Shown here: piece by piece, positions 35,285-42,513 of the stretch
Position numbering within the stretch: position 1 is the first letter of the stretch
Layout: each line of letters opens with the position of its first letter
Source of the DNA: Halopelagius longus
GTDB lineage: Archaea; Halobacteriota; Halobacteria; Halobacteriales; Haloferacaceae
Direction of reading: 5' to 3'
Assembly (NCBI RefSeq): GCF_900100875.1
Contig: NZ_FNKQ01000001.1
Span: forward strand, 806,001-870,000
Length of the DNA: 64,000 nucleotides
Position numbers and translations under genes: made by a program
The notes under the pieces: model-generated
What the model was told of the DNA's origin: nothing
Databases searched by the model: none
Seen by the model: the letters and a program-made list of their open reading frames with translations, nothing else

Positions 35285-36187
35285 TCAGTCGTCGGCCGCG
35301 TCGGCGTCGCCCGCGGCGGTTCGGTCTCGGAGGTACGCCTCGATTCGGTCGTCGGGGATCCGTTCGAGGAGTCGGTCGTACCCGCGTTCGGCCCGGCGGT
35401 CGATTTCGTCGTCGGGGACGTACGCGTCCAACCTGCGGTCCACCTCCGCCTCGCGGAGTGCGGCCAGTTCGTCGCCGTCGAGGGGGTGGTCGTCGGGCAC
35501 TCGGTCGTCGAACCACTCGCGCCACCGGTCGCGGGACGCCCACTCTTCTGCGCGTTCGGCCTCGGGGCGGACCCAGTCCCAGTAGTCGGCGAGTTCGTCG
35601 GGATACCCCGCCTCCCGGCGCGCGTCCGCGATGAGATTTCGGGCGACGCGCGCGCCGTGACCCGCCGAGAGTATCGCTTGGGCGTTCATCTCGCCGGCGG
35701 GGGCGGCGACGTACAGGCCGTCTATCGGCGTCCGCCCGTCGGCGTCGGCGTAGTCGGGGTCGAACTGCTCCCGCGTCTCGCCGAGGTGTTCCGTCGTCGT
35801 CGTCATCCGGTCTTCGTCCATCGGACGGAGGTACGACCCGTCGTACCGCGCCGCGGCGACGACCCGGTCTGCGGTGACGGTCCTGCCCTCCTGCGTCTCG
35901 ACGACGAACGCCCCGTCCTCGCGGGTCACCGACTCCACCATCTCCGCGAGGCGTTCGCACCCGGCCTCCGCGAGGTGGGCGCGCATCAACTCGTAGAACG
36001 CGTCTATCTCGATGCCGGCGGGGAAGCCGAGGTAGTTCTCCAGGTACGCACACCGACGGAGCGAGGAGTTCCCCCGGTCGAAGACGACGGTGTCGAGGCC
36101 GTACCGAGCAGTGAACACCCCCGCGGAACAACCCGCGGGCCCGCCGCCGACCACGACCACCTCGTAGTGCCGTCGTTCGTCGCCCAT
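35285..36187 (-). CDS. Thioredoxin-reductase-like flavoprotein lacking the NAD(P)H domain
   Basis: 300 residues. FAD binding: YEVVVVGGGPAGCSAGVFTARYG, then LENYLGFPAGI as in thioredoxin reductase, and the closing DGLYVAAPAGEMNAQAILSAGHGARVA. The CxxC redox pair and the central NADPH-binding domain of true thioredoxin reductases are not visible; the protein runs straight from one FAD half to the other. The last ~100 residues are a highly charged helical extension. An 18-base palindrome sits two bases before the ATG, so it is probably metal-regulated. What supplies electrons is unknown. Confidence 0.82.
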   Translation of the reverse strand: MGDERRHYEVVVVGGGPAGCSAGVFTARYGLDTVVFDRGNSSLRRCAYLENYLGFPAGIEIDAFYELMRAHLAEAGCERLAEMVESVTREDGAFVVETQEGRTVTADRVVAAARYDGSYLRPMDEDRMTTTTEHLGETREQFDPDYADADGRTPIDGLYVAAPAGEMNAQAILSAGHGARVARNLIADARREAGYPDELADYWDWVRPEAERAEEWASRDRWREWFDDRVPDDHPLDGDELAALREAEVDRRLDAYVPDDEIDRRAERGYDRLLERIPDDRIEAYLRDRTAAGDADAADD

Positions 36188-36189
36188 AG

Positions 36190-36207
36190 TTTTCGGCTAG
36201 CCTAAAA
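36190..36207. promoter_or_regulatory. Iron-box-like operator 1 (flavoprotein)
   Basis: TTTTCGGCTAGCCTAAAA on the plus strand; six of seven arm positions match TTTTAGG-N4-CCTAAAA. It lies only two bases upstream of the flavoprotein ATG at 36187, covering the expected transcription start, where a bound repressor would block initiation. Confidence 0.65.
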
Positions 36208-36250
36208 CATCATAGTAGTTTCGGGAAGCGCCGCCGTCGCGGCGATGACG

Positions 36251-36262
36251 TACTTATTTATT
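36251..36262 (+). promoter_or_regulatory. TATA region of the leader ORF and DtxR-linked hypothetical
   Basis: TACTTATTTATT is an AT-rich element about 30 bases before the ATG at 36287 and directly abuts operator 2. Confidence 0.55.
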
Positions 36263-36278
36263 TTAGGCCATCCTAAAA
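36261..36278. promoter_or_regulatory. Iron-box-like operator 2 (perfect palindrome)
   Basis: TTTTAGGCCATCCTAAAA has perfect seven-base arms separated by four bases. It lies between the TATA element and the ATG at 36287. This is the best copy in the window and resembles the TTAGG/CCTAA core bound by DtxR/IdeR-type repressors. Confidence 0.75.
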
Positions 36279-36286
36279 CGAGCACG

Positions 36287-36355
36287 ATGAACTCGGAGGT
36301 GGCGCGACTGCGACCGACTGCCGGGAGCGAGACCGGACCCTCGGAGGGTCGGTGA
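36287..36355 (+). CDS. 22-residue leader ORF before the conserved hypothetical
   Basis: Encodes MNSEVARLRPTAGSETGPSE plus two residues and ends in TGA at 36353-36355. Its ATG is at the spacing expected for a leaderless transcript from the TATA element at 36251. The stop overlaps the next start (GTG 36352 or ATG 36355), implying translational coupling. The peptide itself is not recognised; it may serve only to deliver ribosomes. Confidence 0.5.
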   Translation: MNSEVARLRPTAGSETGPSEGR

Positions 36356-37275
36356 TGGTGGGTCGGTCGCTGCGCGAGATACGGGACCGCATCGACGAAC
36401 TCGCCGACGAGGACGGGCGGTACGGCATCGTCTGCGGTCGGACGGGCGAGCGAATCGTCCCCGTCGCGGACGCCCGGTTCGAGGACCGCGCGGCGGCGGC
36501 GGAGGCGGCGAAGTTGGCCGAGGAGTACCGCGCGGCCCTCAGGCGGTACGACCCGCGGGTGATGGTCCACGACCCCATCGTCCGCGACGCGTCCGCGTCG
36601 TCCCCCGCGGGCGCGGACCGGGCGACGCCGGGAGAACCGACGGCGGCGGGCGCCATCCCATCGGAACTCGTCGAGTTCTGCCACGACGTCGCCGCCGCCG
36701 TCTTCGAGGCCCTCTCGGTGCACGGTCACCGCACCGTCGAGGACGCCGTGATGGACTCGTACTTCGACGCCGCCGAAACCGTCGCAGACAGGGACGAACT
36801 CTGCGTCGCCCTGTTGCGGTGCATGGCGCGCGACATCGACGACCACCTCTCGCCGACGGAACAGGCCCGCGTGTTAGAAACCGCGGCGGCGACGCTCTCG
36901 TCGGTGGACGCCTCCGACCGACCGGTGGAGGCCGCACTCGCGCGCCTCCGGGCGAAATCGGTCGTGGACGCCTACGAGGTGGAGACGATAGCGGCGGGCG
37001 ACGCGGAAGGTTCGGTTCGCCGCATCACCCTCGACGGCTACAGACTCCGCGACGACCGCCGCGCCGTCCCGACGCTTCCGTTGGTGGTCGAACTCCTCAG
37101 GGGGGCCGACGGGCGACGTCCGTCGGGCGGGCGGGGCGAGTTCGGCGACGGCTACCCCTCTCTGTCCGTCTCCGAGGGGGAAGGACCCGCGTCGTCCCGG
37201 CGAGTGACGGTGACGGTGCGGAGTCGCGACCGGCCGCGCGGATTGTCGTCCGTCCGCGTCGGCGACTCGGCGTGA
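36355..37275 (+). CDS. Haloarchaeal conserved hypothetical with iron-box promoter
   Basis: 306 residues. Two parts are visible. Residues 1-70 (SLREIRDRIDELADEDGRYGIVCGRTGERIVPV, broken up by variable positions, then AAEAAKLAEEYRAALRRYDPR) resemble haloarchaeal DUF7551/DUF7552-type domains as I remember them. Residues ~105-200 are helical (ELVEFCHDVAAAVFEALSV, DELCVALLRCMARDIDDHL). A Gly/Arg-rich linker and short strand end the protein. No catalytic motif is seen. Start is ATG 36355, overlapping the leader ORF stop. Its operator suggests a role in iron handling. Confidence 0.75.
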   Translation: MVGRSLREIRDRIDELADEDGRYGIVCGRTGERIVPVADARFEDRAAAAEAAKLAEEYRAALRRYDPRVMVHDPIVRDASASSPAGADRATPGEPTAAGAIPSELVEFCHDVAAAVFEALSVHGHRTVEDAVMDSYFDAAETVADRDELCVALLRCMARDIDDHLSPTEQARVLETAAATLSSVDASDRPVEAALARLRAKSVVDAYEVETIAAGDAEGSVRRITLDGYRLRDDRRAVPTLPLVVELLRGADGRRPSGGRGEFGDGYPSLSVSEGEGPASSRRVTVTVRSRDRPRGLSSVRVGDSA

Positions 37276-37367
37276 CCCCGCCGCGCCGACCGACCCGCGA
37301 ACGCGTCCGTGAAGCTGATACGTCCGCACCCTGTAACGTCGTGGCACGCGAGACCGAACCGCTTTTA

Positions 37368-37385
37368 TTTTAGGTCTGCCTAAAC
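37368..37385. promoter_or_regulatory. Iron-box-like operator 3 (regulator operon)
   Basis: TTTTAGGTCTGCCTAAAC keeps both half-sites except the last base. It overlaps the TATA-like cttttatttt (37362-37371) and ends nine bases before the ATG at 37394. It would let the regulator encoded downstream control its own operon. Confidence 0.7.
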
Positions 37386-37393
37386 AACTCTCA

Positions 37394-37561
37394 ATGGCGA
37401 CGCCTCCACTCTCCCAACCGGAGGACGAGCGGTCGAGTGAATCGGAAGAGAACACCGAAATAGGGGTTTGCGAAGGCTCTCCCGGCAAGTACGTCTTCAT
37501 CGAGTCCGGGAACTCCGACGGGTGGATAGGGACCGATACGGTCGTGGAACCGCGGGAGTAA
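37394..37561 (+). CDS. 55-residue conserved small protein (DUF7331-like)
   Basis: Encodes MATPPLSQPEDERSSESEEN followed by GVCEGSPGKYVFIESGNSDG and WIGTDTVVEPRE. The acidic disordered start and the compact end with a VFIE strand and WI-TDT-V motif resemble the small haloarchaeal DUF7331 proteins. It is the first gene after operator 3 and precedes the DtxR-type regulator by 26 bases. One cysteine is present. A role as a small partner of the regulator or iron-limited protein is inference. Confidence 0.7.
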   Translation: MATPPLSQPEDERSSESEENTEIGVCEGSPGKYVFIESGNSDGWIGTDTVVEPRE

Positions 37562-37587
37562 CTCGGCGGGTCCGCTCCCACGCCGAG

Positions 37588-37962
37588 ATGGTCCCCGACG
37601 CGCGGTATCTCCTCGCTATCCGTACCCTCAGACCGAACGAGACGACGCCCGTCTCGACCGGTTCGATAGCCGACGAACTGGGTCGCTCGCCCGCCGCGGC
37701 GACTGAGATGGCCGAACGACTGAACGAGCGCGGGTTGGTCGAGCACGAACCGTACGAGGGGGTCGTCCTCACCGAAGAAGGAGAGTCCCGCGCGGACCGA
37801 CTCGCCCGGACGTACGAGATTCTCTGTCGGTTCTGTCGGGACGTCCTCCGCATCGACGAGTACGAGGCGGAGGCGTCGGCGCTCGTCGGAACGGTGAGTC
37901 CGGACGTCGCAGAACGGTTGGCCGAAGTGCTTCTCAGCGACGAAGCCGACCCGTCACCGTGA
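37588..37962 (+). CDS. DtxR/SirR-family metal-dependent transcriptional regulator
   Basis: 124 residues from ATG 37588. The winged helix-turn-helix reads VSTGSIADELGRSPAAATEMAERLNERGLVEHEPYEGVVLTEEG, which is the DtxR pattern, followed by the dimerisation helix region RTYEILCRFCRDVLRIDEYEAEASAL. It is shorter than bacterial DtxR; no C-terminal SH3/FeoA domain is present. Fe(II)- or Mn(II)-dependent binding to palindromes such as those at 36-38 kb is the expected role. Cysteines in LCRFC may join the metal sites. It is likely autoregulated through operator 3. Confidence 0.87.
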   Translation: MVPDARYLLAIRTLRPNETTPVSTGSIADELGRSPAAATEMAERLNERGLVEHEPYEGVVLTEEGESRADRLARTYEILCRFCRDVLRIDEYEAEASALVGTVSPDVAERLAEVLLSDEADPSP

Positions 37963-38000
37963 CGGGCCGGGGTGGACCGCCGAGTTCCGTGGCAGGTCGC

Positions 38001-38531
38001 TTACTGCTTGAGGGAGTCGTCGGCGAGGTAGTGCTCGATGACGTGCGCGTGTTCCTCTAACTCCTCGAGCTGTTCGCGCAGCATGTGGGCCGTCGTGTGG
38101 TCGCCCAGACCCTCCGCGAGGGTGATGTGCTCGCGGTAGCTCTCGATGATGTCGCCGTACATCTCCAGGTCGTTCTCCATCGAGGTGCGGATGTCGTAGA
38201 CGTCCTCGTCTTCGGGTTCGACCGTCGCCGCCTCCGAGAGGGTGGACATGCTCGCGTGGGGGACGCCACCGAGCGTCTGGAGGCGTTCGGCTATCTCGTC
38301 GGCCGCCTCCTCGACGTCCTCGTACGCCTCCTGGAAGAACCGGTGGAGGCCGAGGTGTTCGGCACCCTCGACGTTCCAGTGGTGCTTGTGGAGCTGGTGG
38401 TAGAGGACGTACGCGTCCGCGAGGTCGGTGTTCAGCGCGCCGATAATCTGTTCGGCCTTCTCCCGTTCGAGGCGAACGGGGTTGTCTTCGATGCTTCCTG
38501 CTTTCCGGGTGGCGGTCTCTTGAGAACTCAT
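38001..38531 (-). CDS. dps: Dps-family ferritin-like protein
   Basis: 176 residues. The Dps ferroxidase residues are present: LYHQLHKHHWNVEGAEHLGLHRFFQEAYEDVEEAADEIAERL in pieces (His in HKHHWNV, Asp/Glu in the following helix). The rest is a four-helix bundle ending EEHAHVIEHYLADDSLKQ. Haloarchaeal DpsA forms a dodecamer that oxidises and stores iron and protects DNA. ATG 38531 is chosen over 38561. An operator-like site lies 52 bases upstream. It converges with the regulator gene. Confidence 0.93.
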   Translation of the reverse strand: MSSQETATRKAGSIEDNPVRLEREKAEQIIGALNTDLADAYVLYHQLHKHHWNVEGAEHLGLHRFFQEAYEDVEEAADEIAERLQTLGGVPHASMSTLSEAATVEPEDEDVYDIRTSMENDLEMYGDIIESYREHITLAEGLGDHTTAHMLREQLEELEEHAHVIEHYLADDSLKQ

Positions 38532-38582
38532 CACTACATCGTAGGCGCCCGGAGTACTCAAACCTTACGCTTGCCCGACATG

Positions 38583-38600
38583 TTTTCGCCTCACCTAAAA
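38583..38600. promoter_or_regulatory. Iron-box-like operator 4 (dps, degenerate)
   Basis: TTTTCGCCTCACCTAAAA keeps the CCTAAAA half-site and the TTTT of the other arm but differs inside it. It lies 52 bases upstream of dps, upstream of the probable TATA (AAGGTTTGA-like at about 38558-38567), where a bound factor could activate rather than repress. Confidence 0.45.
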
Positions 38601-38694
38601 ATCGCACCGGCGTTCGCCCCCCTCCCGTCTGGCGATTTCGTCGTGTGTCAGAAGACAGAGAGGTACGGCTCGGACGCCGGGTTCTCGGGGGCGG

Positions 38695-39519
38695 TCACTC
38701 GGTGGCGACGGCCTCGATTCGGTCGTTCGCGTCGGCGGCCTCCCCGTCGAAATCGGCCACCGCGTCGCGGAACGCCGTCTCGAAACTGCCGGGGCCGGCG
38801 TAGTCGCCGTACTCGCCGGCGGCGGCCGCCTCGCCCGCGAGACCGAACGCCGCCGTTCCGGCGAGTGCGGCCTCTACGTCGTCGTCTATCGCGCCGGCGA
38901 ACACGGCGAGGGTGACGCCGAGCATGCATCCGGTGCCGACGACGGTGGAGAGCATCTCGTGGCCCACCTCCACCCGGTACGCCGCCTCGGCGGTGGCGAC
39001 GATGTCGGTTTCGCCGGAGGCGACGACGACGGCCCCCGTCTCGTCCGCGAGTGCCGTCGCACTCGCGGCGATGTCGGCGTACTCCCCGACCGATTCGACG
39101 CCGCGGACTTCCGCGTCCTCGCCCGCGAGGGCGGATATCTCGCCGTAGTTGCCGTTGACGACGGCGGGGTCGAGTTCGGTGACGAGTCGGTCCGCCACCC
39201 TGTCGCGCGTCGGCGTCGCGCCGACGCCCACCGGGTCTACGACGACCGGGACGCCGTGTTCCTTCGCCGCCTCGCCCGCCGTCATCATCGTCTCCTCGCC
39301 GTCTTCGCTCACGGTGCCCATGTTCAGGAGGCACCCGTCCGCGATGGCGACCATGTCGCCCACCTCCCGTTCGTCGTCGGACATGACGGGGAGGCCGCCC
39401 CAGTGGAGGGTCACGTTGGCGACTTCGTTGACCGTCACCACGTTCGTGAGGCAGTTGACCAGCGGTTGTTCCTCCCGGACCGTCGAGAGGGCGTCCGCGA
39501 GGGTCACGTCGGAGGTCAC
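38695..39519 (-). CDS. thiM: Hydroxyethylthiazole kinase
   Basis: 274 residues from GTG 39519. Ribokinase-like fold: PLVNCLTNVVTVNEVANVTL, GGLPVMSDDEREV, VVVDPVGVGATPTR and the catalytic-site VGTGCMLGVTLAVFAG (normally GTGCML). It phosphorylates the thiazole moiety of thiamine for salvage. The GTG overlaps the thiE stop by four bases (GTGA, 39516-39519), so ThiE and ThiM are co-translated. Confidence 0.93.
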   Translation of the reverse strand: MTSDVTLADALSTVREEQPLVNCLTNVVTVNEVANVTLHWGGLPVMSDDEREVGDMVAIADGCLLNMGTVSEDGEETMMTAGEAAKEHGVPVVVDPVGVGATPTRDRVADRLVTELDPAVVNGNYGEISALAGEDAEVRGVESVGEYADIAASATALADETGAVVVASGETDIVATAEAAYRVEVGHEMLSTVVGTGCMLGVTLAVFAGAIDDDVEAALAGTAAFGLAGEAAAAGEYGDYAGPGSFETAFRDAVADFDGEAADANDRIEAVATE

Positions 39520-40160
39520 AGACTCGCCCTCCCTTCGCGGACCGCAGTCGCGAGACGTCGCGTCGCCTCCTCGGGGTCGTCGGACCCGGCGATGGCCGAG
39601 ATGACCGCCACGCCGTCCGCCCCGGCGGCGGCCACGTCCGCGGCGTTCTCCGGGGTGATGCCGCCGATGCCGACGACGGGCACGTCCACCGCCTCGACTA
39701 TCTCGGCGACCGTCTCGGTGCCGATTTCGGCCTCGTCGTCGTCCACGTCCTTCGAGGACGTCGAGAAGACCGCGCCGACGCCGAGGTAGTCCGCGCCCGC
39801 CGCCTCGGCATCCCGCGCGGCCTCGACGGTCGAGACGGACCGGCCGACGACGGCGTCGGGACCCAACTGTTCGCGGGCCACCGAGACGGGCAGGTCGTCG
39901 TCCCCGAGGTGGACGCCGTCGGCGTCGGCGGCGACGGCGATGTCCACCCGGTCGTTGACGACGAAGGTGACGCCCGCGTCGGCGGTCATCTGTCGGAGTT
40001 CCCGGGCGAGTTCGTATCGCTCGCGGGCGGTCGCGTGTTTCTCGCGGAGTTGAACGGCGTCGACTCCGCCGGCGATGGCCGCCCGAACGACCTCCACGGT
40101 CGAACGGTCGCCCGAGAGGTTCGTCTGCGTGACGAGATAGGTGTCCACCTGTGTATTCAT
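39516..40160 (-). CDS. thiE: Thiamine-phosphate synthase
   Basis: 214 residues, a TIM barrel: YLVTQTNLSGDRSTVEVV, VDAVQLREKHATARE, FVVNDRVDIAVAADADGVHLGDDDLP, YLGVGAVFSTSSKD and VVGIGGITPENAADV. It couples the pyrimidine and thiazole phosphates to make thiamine monophosphate. ATG 40160 is the first gene of the thiEM operon. I looked upstream for a TPP riboswitch core (CUGAGA and related motifs) and saw none. Confidence 0.95.
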   Translation of the reverse strand: MNTQVDTYLVTQTNLSGDRSTVEVVRAAIAGGVDAVQLREKHATARERYELARELRQMTADAGVTFVVNDRVDIAVAADADGVHLGDDDLPVSVAREQLGPDAVVGRSVSTVEAARDAEAAGADYLGVGAVFSTSSKDVDDDEAEIGTETVAEIVEAVDVPVVGIGGITPENAADVAAAGADGVAVISAIAGSDDPEEATRRLATAVREGRASL

Positions 40161-40475
40161 CGGTTGTAACAGTCAGTGTCTGGCGGTTCGGCAAAACTGT
40201 TGTGCCGTCGCCGGACGCGGTACTCGCCTCCGACGGCGCGACGCGGCAACTCCGGGGGCGGGAAGCGGCGAACGCCTCGGCGTATCCAAACCCTTTAGAG
40301 AAAATTTTGCCAACTACCTAGGAATGTATATCACCGGTTCTACCGCCTCTCCCCGTCTCTCTCCGTCGCTACGGGTGCGCTCCGAGAGACCGCGAGCGAG
40401 TCGGGCCGCCGGGGGCGTCCCCCCGGCGCGTGCAGTACCGCGAACGCGCGGAGCGCGCGTCTGAGGGCGTCTTTC
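40161..40475. other. Divergent intergenic region between thiE and the MFS gene
   Basis: 315 bases. A TATA-like ccctttagag (40286-40295) faces the MFS gene but is 190 bases from its start. About 30 bases after it an ATG (40324) opens a 46-codon frame ending at 40464, 11 bases before the MFS GTG. Its Arg/Pro-rich product looks like non-coding translation, so I treat it as a leader at most. Confidence 0.45.
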
Positions 40476-41738
40476 GTGTCGCCACGTAACTCCATCGAGC
40501 GACTGTCGAACCGCGTCCGCGGGGGCGCGAGCGACCGGTCCGTCGTCGTGGGAGCGGTCATCGTCAGCACGTTCTTCATCGGCTTCGGCGGCGGCGTCAT
40601 CTTCCCGATCTTACCCAATCTCGGCGCGGTGCTCGGCATCTCGCCGTTCCTCGTCGGCCTCATCCTGAGCGCGAACCGCTTCTCTCGACTGGTCGCGAAC
40701 GCCCCCGCGGGCGTCCTCGTGGACCGAATCGGGACGCGGACGCCGTTCGTCGTCGGGATGTTCGTCCAAGGGTTCGCCACTTCCGGGTACGTCGCCGCGA
40801 TGCTCGCGCCGTTCCCGGAGGGGTGGTTCATGGCCGCCAGAATCCTCTGGGGCGTCGGGAGCGCACTCGTCTTCGCGACGGCGTACACGATCGCCGCCGA
40901 CGTGAGCACCAACCGCTCCCGCGGGGCGAGCATGGGCCTCATCAGAGGGGGCGTCCTGTTCGGCTTCCCGACTGGCGTGGTCGTCGGCGGCGTCGTCAGC
41001 GAGTTCTGGGGCACCGTCCCCGCGTTCGCCGTCGCCACCGCCTTCGCGTTCTTCGCCAGCGTCGTGGCGTACGCGACGGTGCCGGAGACGCACGTCGAGG
41101 AGCGTTCGACGAAGTCCGTCAAGCCGTGGGACGTGGACACGAGTCTCCCCGCGTTGACCGTCGGCGCGGTGAACTTCGCCGTCCTGTTCGTCTACATCGG
41201 CGCGCTGTTCGCGACGCTGGTGCTGTTTCTCGACCGGAACGGCCTCGGGGTGTTCGGGTTCGACTCGCAGGGGTCCTCGGGCATCTTCATGGCCGTCACC
41301 GTCGTCGCCGCGGGCGTCTCCATGTACGTCGGCGGGTACGTCAGCGACCGGCGGCAGTCGCGCGTCCCCGTCCTCCTGTGTTTCCTCGGCACCACGTCGC
41401 TCGGCTTTCTGCTCCTCGCGTTCGCGGACTCGGTGGCGACGCTGGCCGTCGCCTGCTTCTTCGTCGGCACCGGGCAGGGCGGCACCAGCGGACCGTTGAT
41501 GGCCCTCCTCGCGGACCTCGTCGCCGACGACCGGATGGGCCGGGCCGTCGGCACGAACAACGTATTCGGCGACATCGGCGGCGGGTTCGGCCCGATAGTC
41601 GCCCTCCCGTTGATAGAGGCGGTCGGCTTCTTCCCGGTGTATCTCGCCTGCGCGCTCCTCCCGCTCGCGGCCGCCATGCTGCTACTCGGCGGCGTGCGCC
41701 GGGAGACGGGGGAGTTCGTCCCGAACGTCGAACTGTGA
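40476..41738 (+). CDS. MFS transporter
   Basis: 420 residues from a GTG at 40476. Twelve membrane segments are likely. Motif A between helices 2 and 3 reads NAPAGVLVDRIGTRTPFVVG, and the equivalent in the second half is VGGYVSDRRQSRVPVLL. FGDIGGGFGPIVALPLIEAVG lies near the end. A cytoplasmic loop in the middle holds VPETHVEERSTKSVKPWDVD. It resembles drug/solute exporters of the MFS; the substrate is unknown. The long leader and the GTG start make the exact N-terminus uncertain. Confidence 0.88.
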   Translation: MSPRNSIERLSNRVRGGASDRSVVVGAVIVSTFFIGFGGGVIFPILPNLGAVLGISPFLVGLILSANRFSRLVANAPAGVLVDRIGTRTPFVVGMFVQGFATSGYVAAMLAPFPEGWFMAARILWGVGSALVFATAYTIAADVSTNRSRGASMGLIRGGVLFGFPTGVVVGGVVSEFWGTVPAFAVATAFAFFASVVAYATVPETHVEERSTKSVKPWDVDTSLPALTVGAVNFAVLFVYIGALFATLVLFLDRNGLGVFGFDSQGSSGIFMAVTVVAAGVSMYVGGYVSDRRQSRVPVLLCFLGTTSLGFLLLAFADSVATLAVACFFVGTGQGGTSGPLMALLADLVADDRMGRAVGTNNVFGDIGGGFGPIVALPLIEAVGFFPVYLACALLPLAAAMLLLGGVRRETGEFVPNVEL

Positions 41739-41831
41739 GGTCCGACCCGACTCGAAGCGTCCGCGGACCGGTCGCGCCCCCGTTCGCGGCGTGTGGTGCG
41801 TCCGTCGTACCGCGGGGAGAAAGGATGAGAC

Positions 41832-41840
41832 AGTTATACT
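41832..41840 (+). promoter_or_regulatory. TATA box of the membrane protein at 41861
   Basis: AGTTATACT is centred 25 bases before the ATG at 41861. It rules out the upstream in-frame ATG at 41825, which would precede the box. Confidence 0.55.
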
Positions 41841-41860
41841 TGGCCGTCCTCCGACCGGTA

Positions 41861-42361
41861 ATGAACACGTCCGACAGTTCGACGGCCTCGCGGTCCGCGA
41901 ACGACTCAGACGGGGCGACGAGGGCGATCTCGTACGCCGGCGCGGGGCTGGCCGTCCTCGTCGCCCTCCTCCATCTCCTGCACCCGAGTCACGGGATGGT
42001 GGAACTGTTCGCCGCGCTCAACGGCAACTGGCGGGTCCTCCAGTTCGACCCCCGCCCGGTGGCGTTCGTCCTCTCCGGCGTCGCCCTCCTCGTCGGCGTC
42101 TCGCTGAGTCGCAACGCGCCGGACCGACGACCCTACTACCTCGCGGGGATGCTTCTTTCGGCCGTCTACGTCGTCGGCTACTTCGCGTGGCACTTCACCG
42201 GCCACGGCGGCTTCCTGCCCGGCCGGGAACCGCTCCTGCACGGCCTCTCGCCGCTGGAGAACGTCGTCTCCCACCTCACGACCGACCTCTGGGCCGCCGC
42301 CTCGAAGGCCGCGGAAGTCGCGCTGTTCGTCGTCCTCGCCGTCCTCTACGCCGAGTCCTGA
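41861..42361 (+). CDS. Haloarchaeal four-helix membrane protein
   Basis: 166 residues. After a polar N-terminus (MNTSDSSTASRSANDSDG), four hydrophobic segments appear: AISYAGAGLAVLVALLHLL, PVAFVLSGVALLVGVSL, YYLAGMLLSAVYVVGYFAW and AEVALFVVLAVLY. Several histidines lie at helix ends (LLHLLHPSHG, HFTGHGG, VSHLTTD), so metal or haem contact is possible but unproven. No named family is recognised. The start is set by the TATA box 25 bases upstream. Confidence 0.75.
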   Translation: MNTSDSSTASRSANDSDGATRAISYAGAGLAVLVALLHLLHPSHGMVELFAALNGNWRVLQFDPRPVAFVLSGVALLVGVSLSRNAPDRRPYYLAGMLLSAVYVVGYFAWHFTGHGGFLPGREPLLHGLSPLENVVSHLTTDLWAAASKAAEVALFVVLAVLYAES

Positions 42362-42513
42362 CCCGCGGCGCGCCGTCTCCGAGGCTCGCTCTCTCCGACT
42401 CCCCTCTCTTCGTTTCCCTCCCCGGAACCGACGCCCGACCGCGCGGCGCGTCTGTGCTCACAGTTCGCACACGGCACACAGCTTTATCAAAACCCACATG
42501 ATAGTTCATCCTA

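Noticed and set aside
40324-40464. 46-codon ORF before the MFS gene
   Set aside because: It follows a TATA-like element, but the product is Arg/Pro-rich without features and the stop does not overlap the MFS start, so I did not list it as a gene.
40161-40475. TPP riboswitch upstream of thiE
   Set aside because: The conserved CUGAGA and related core segments are not present on the minus strand upstream of thiE.
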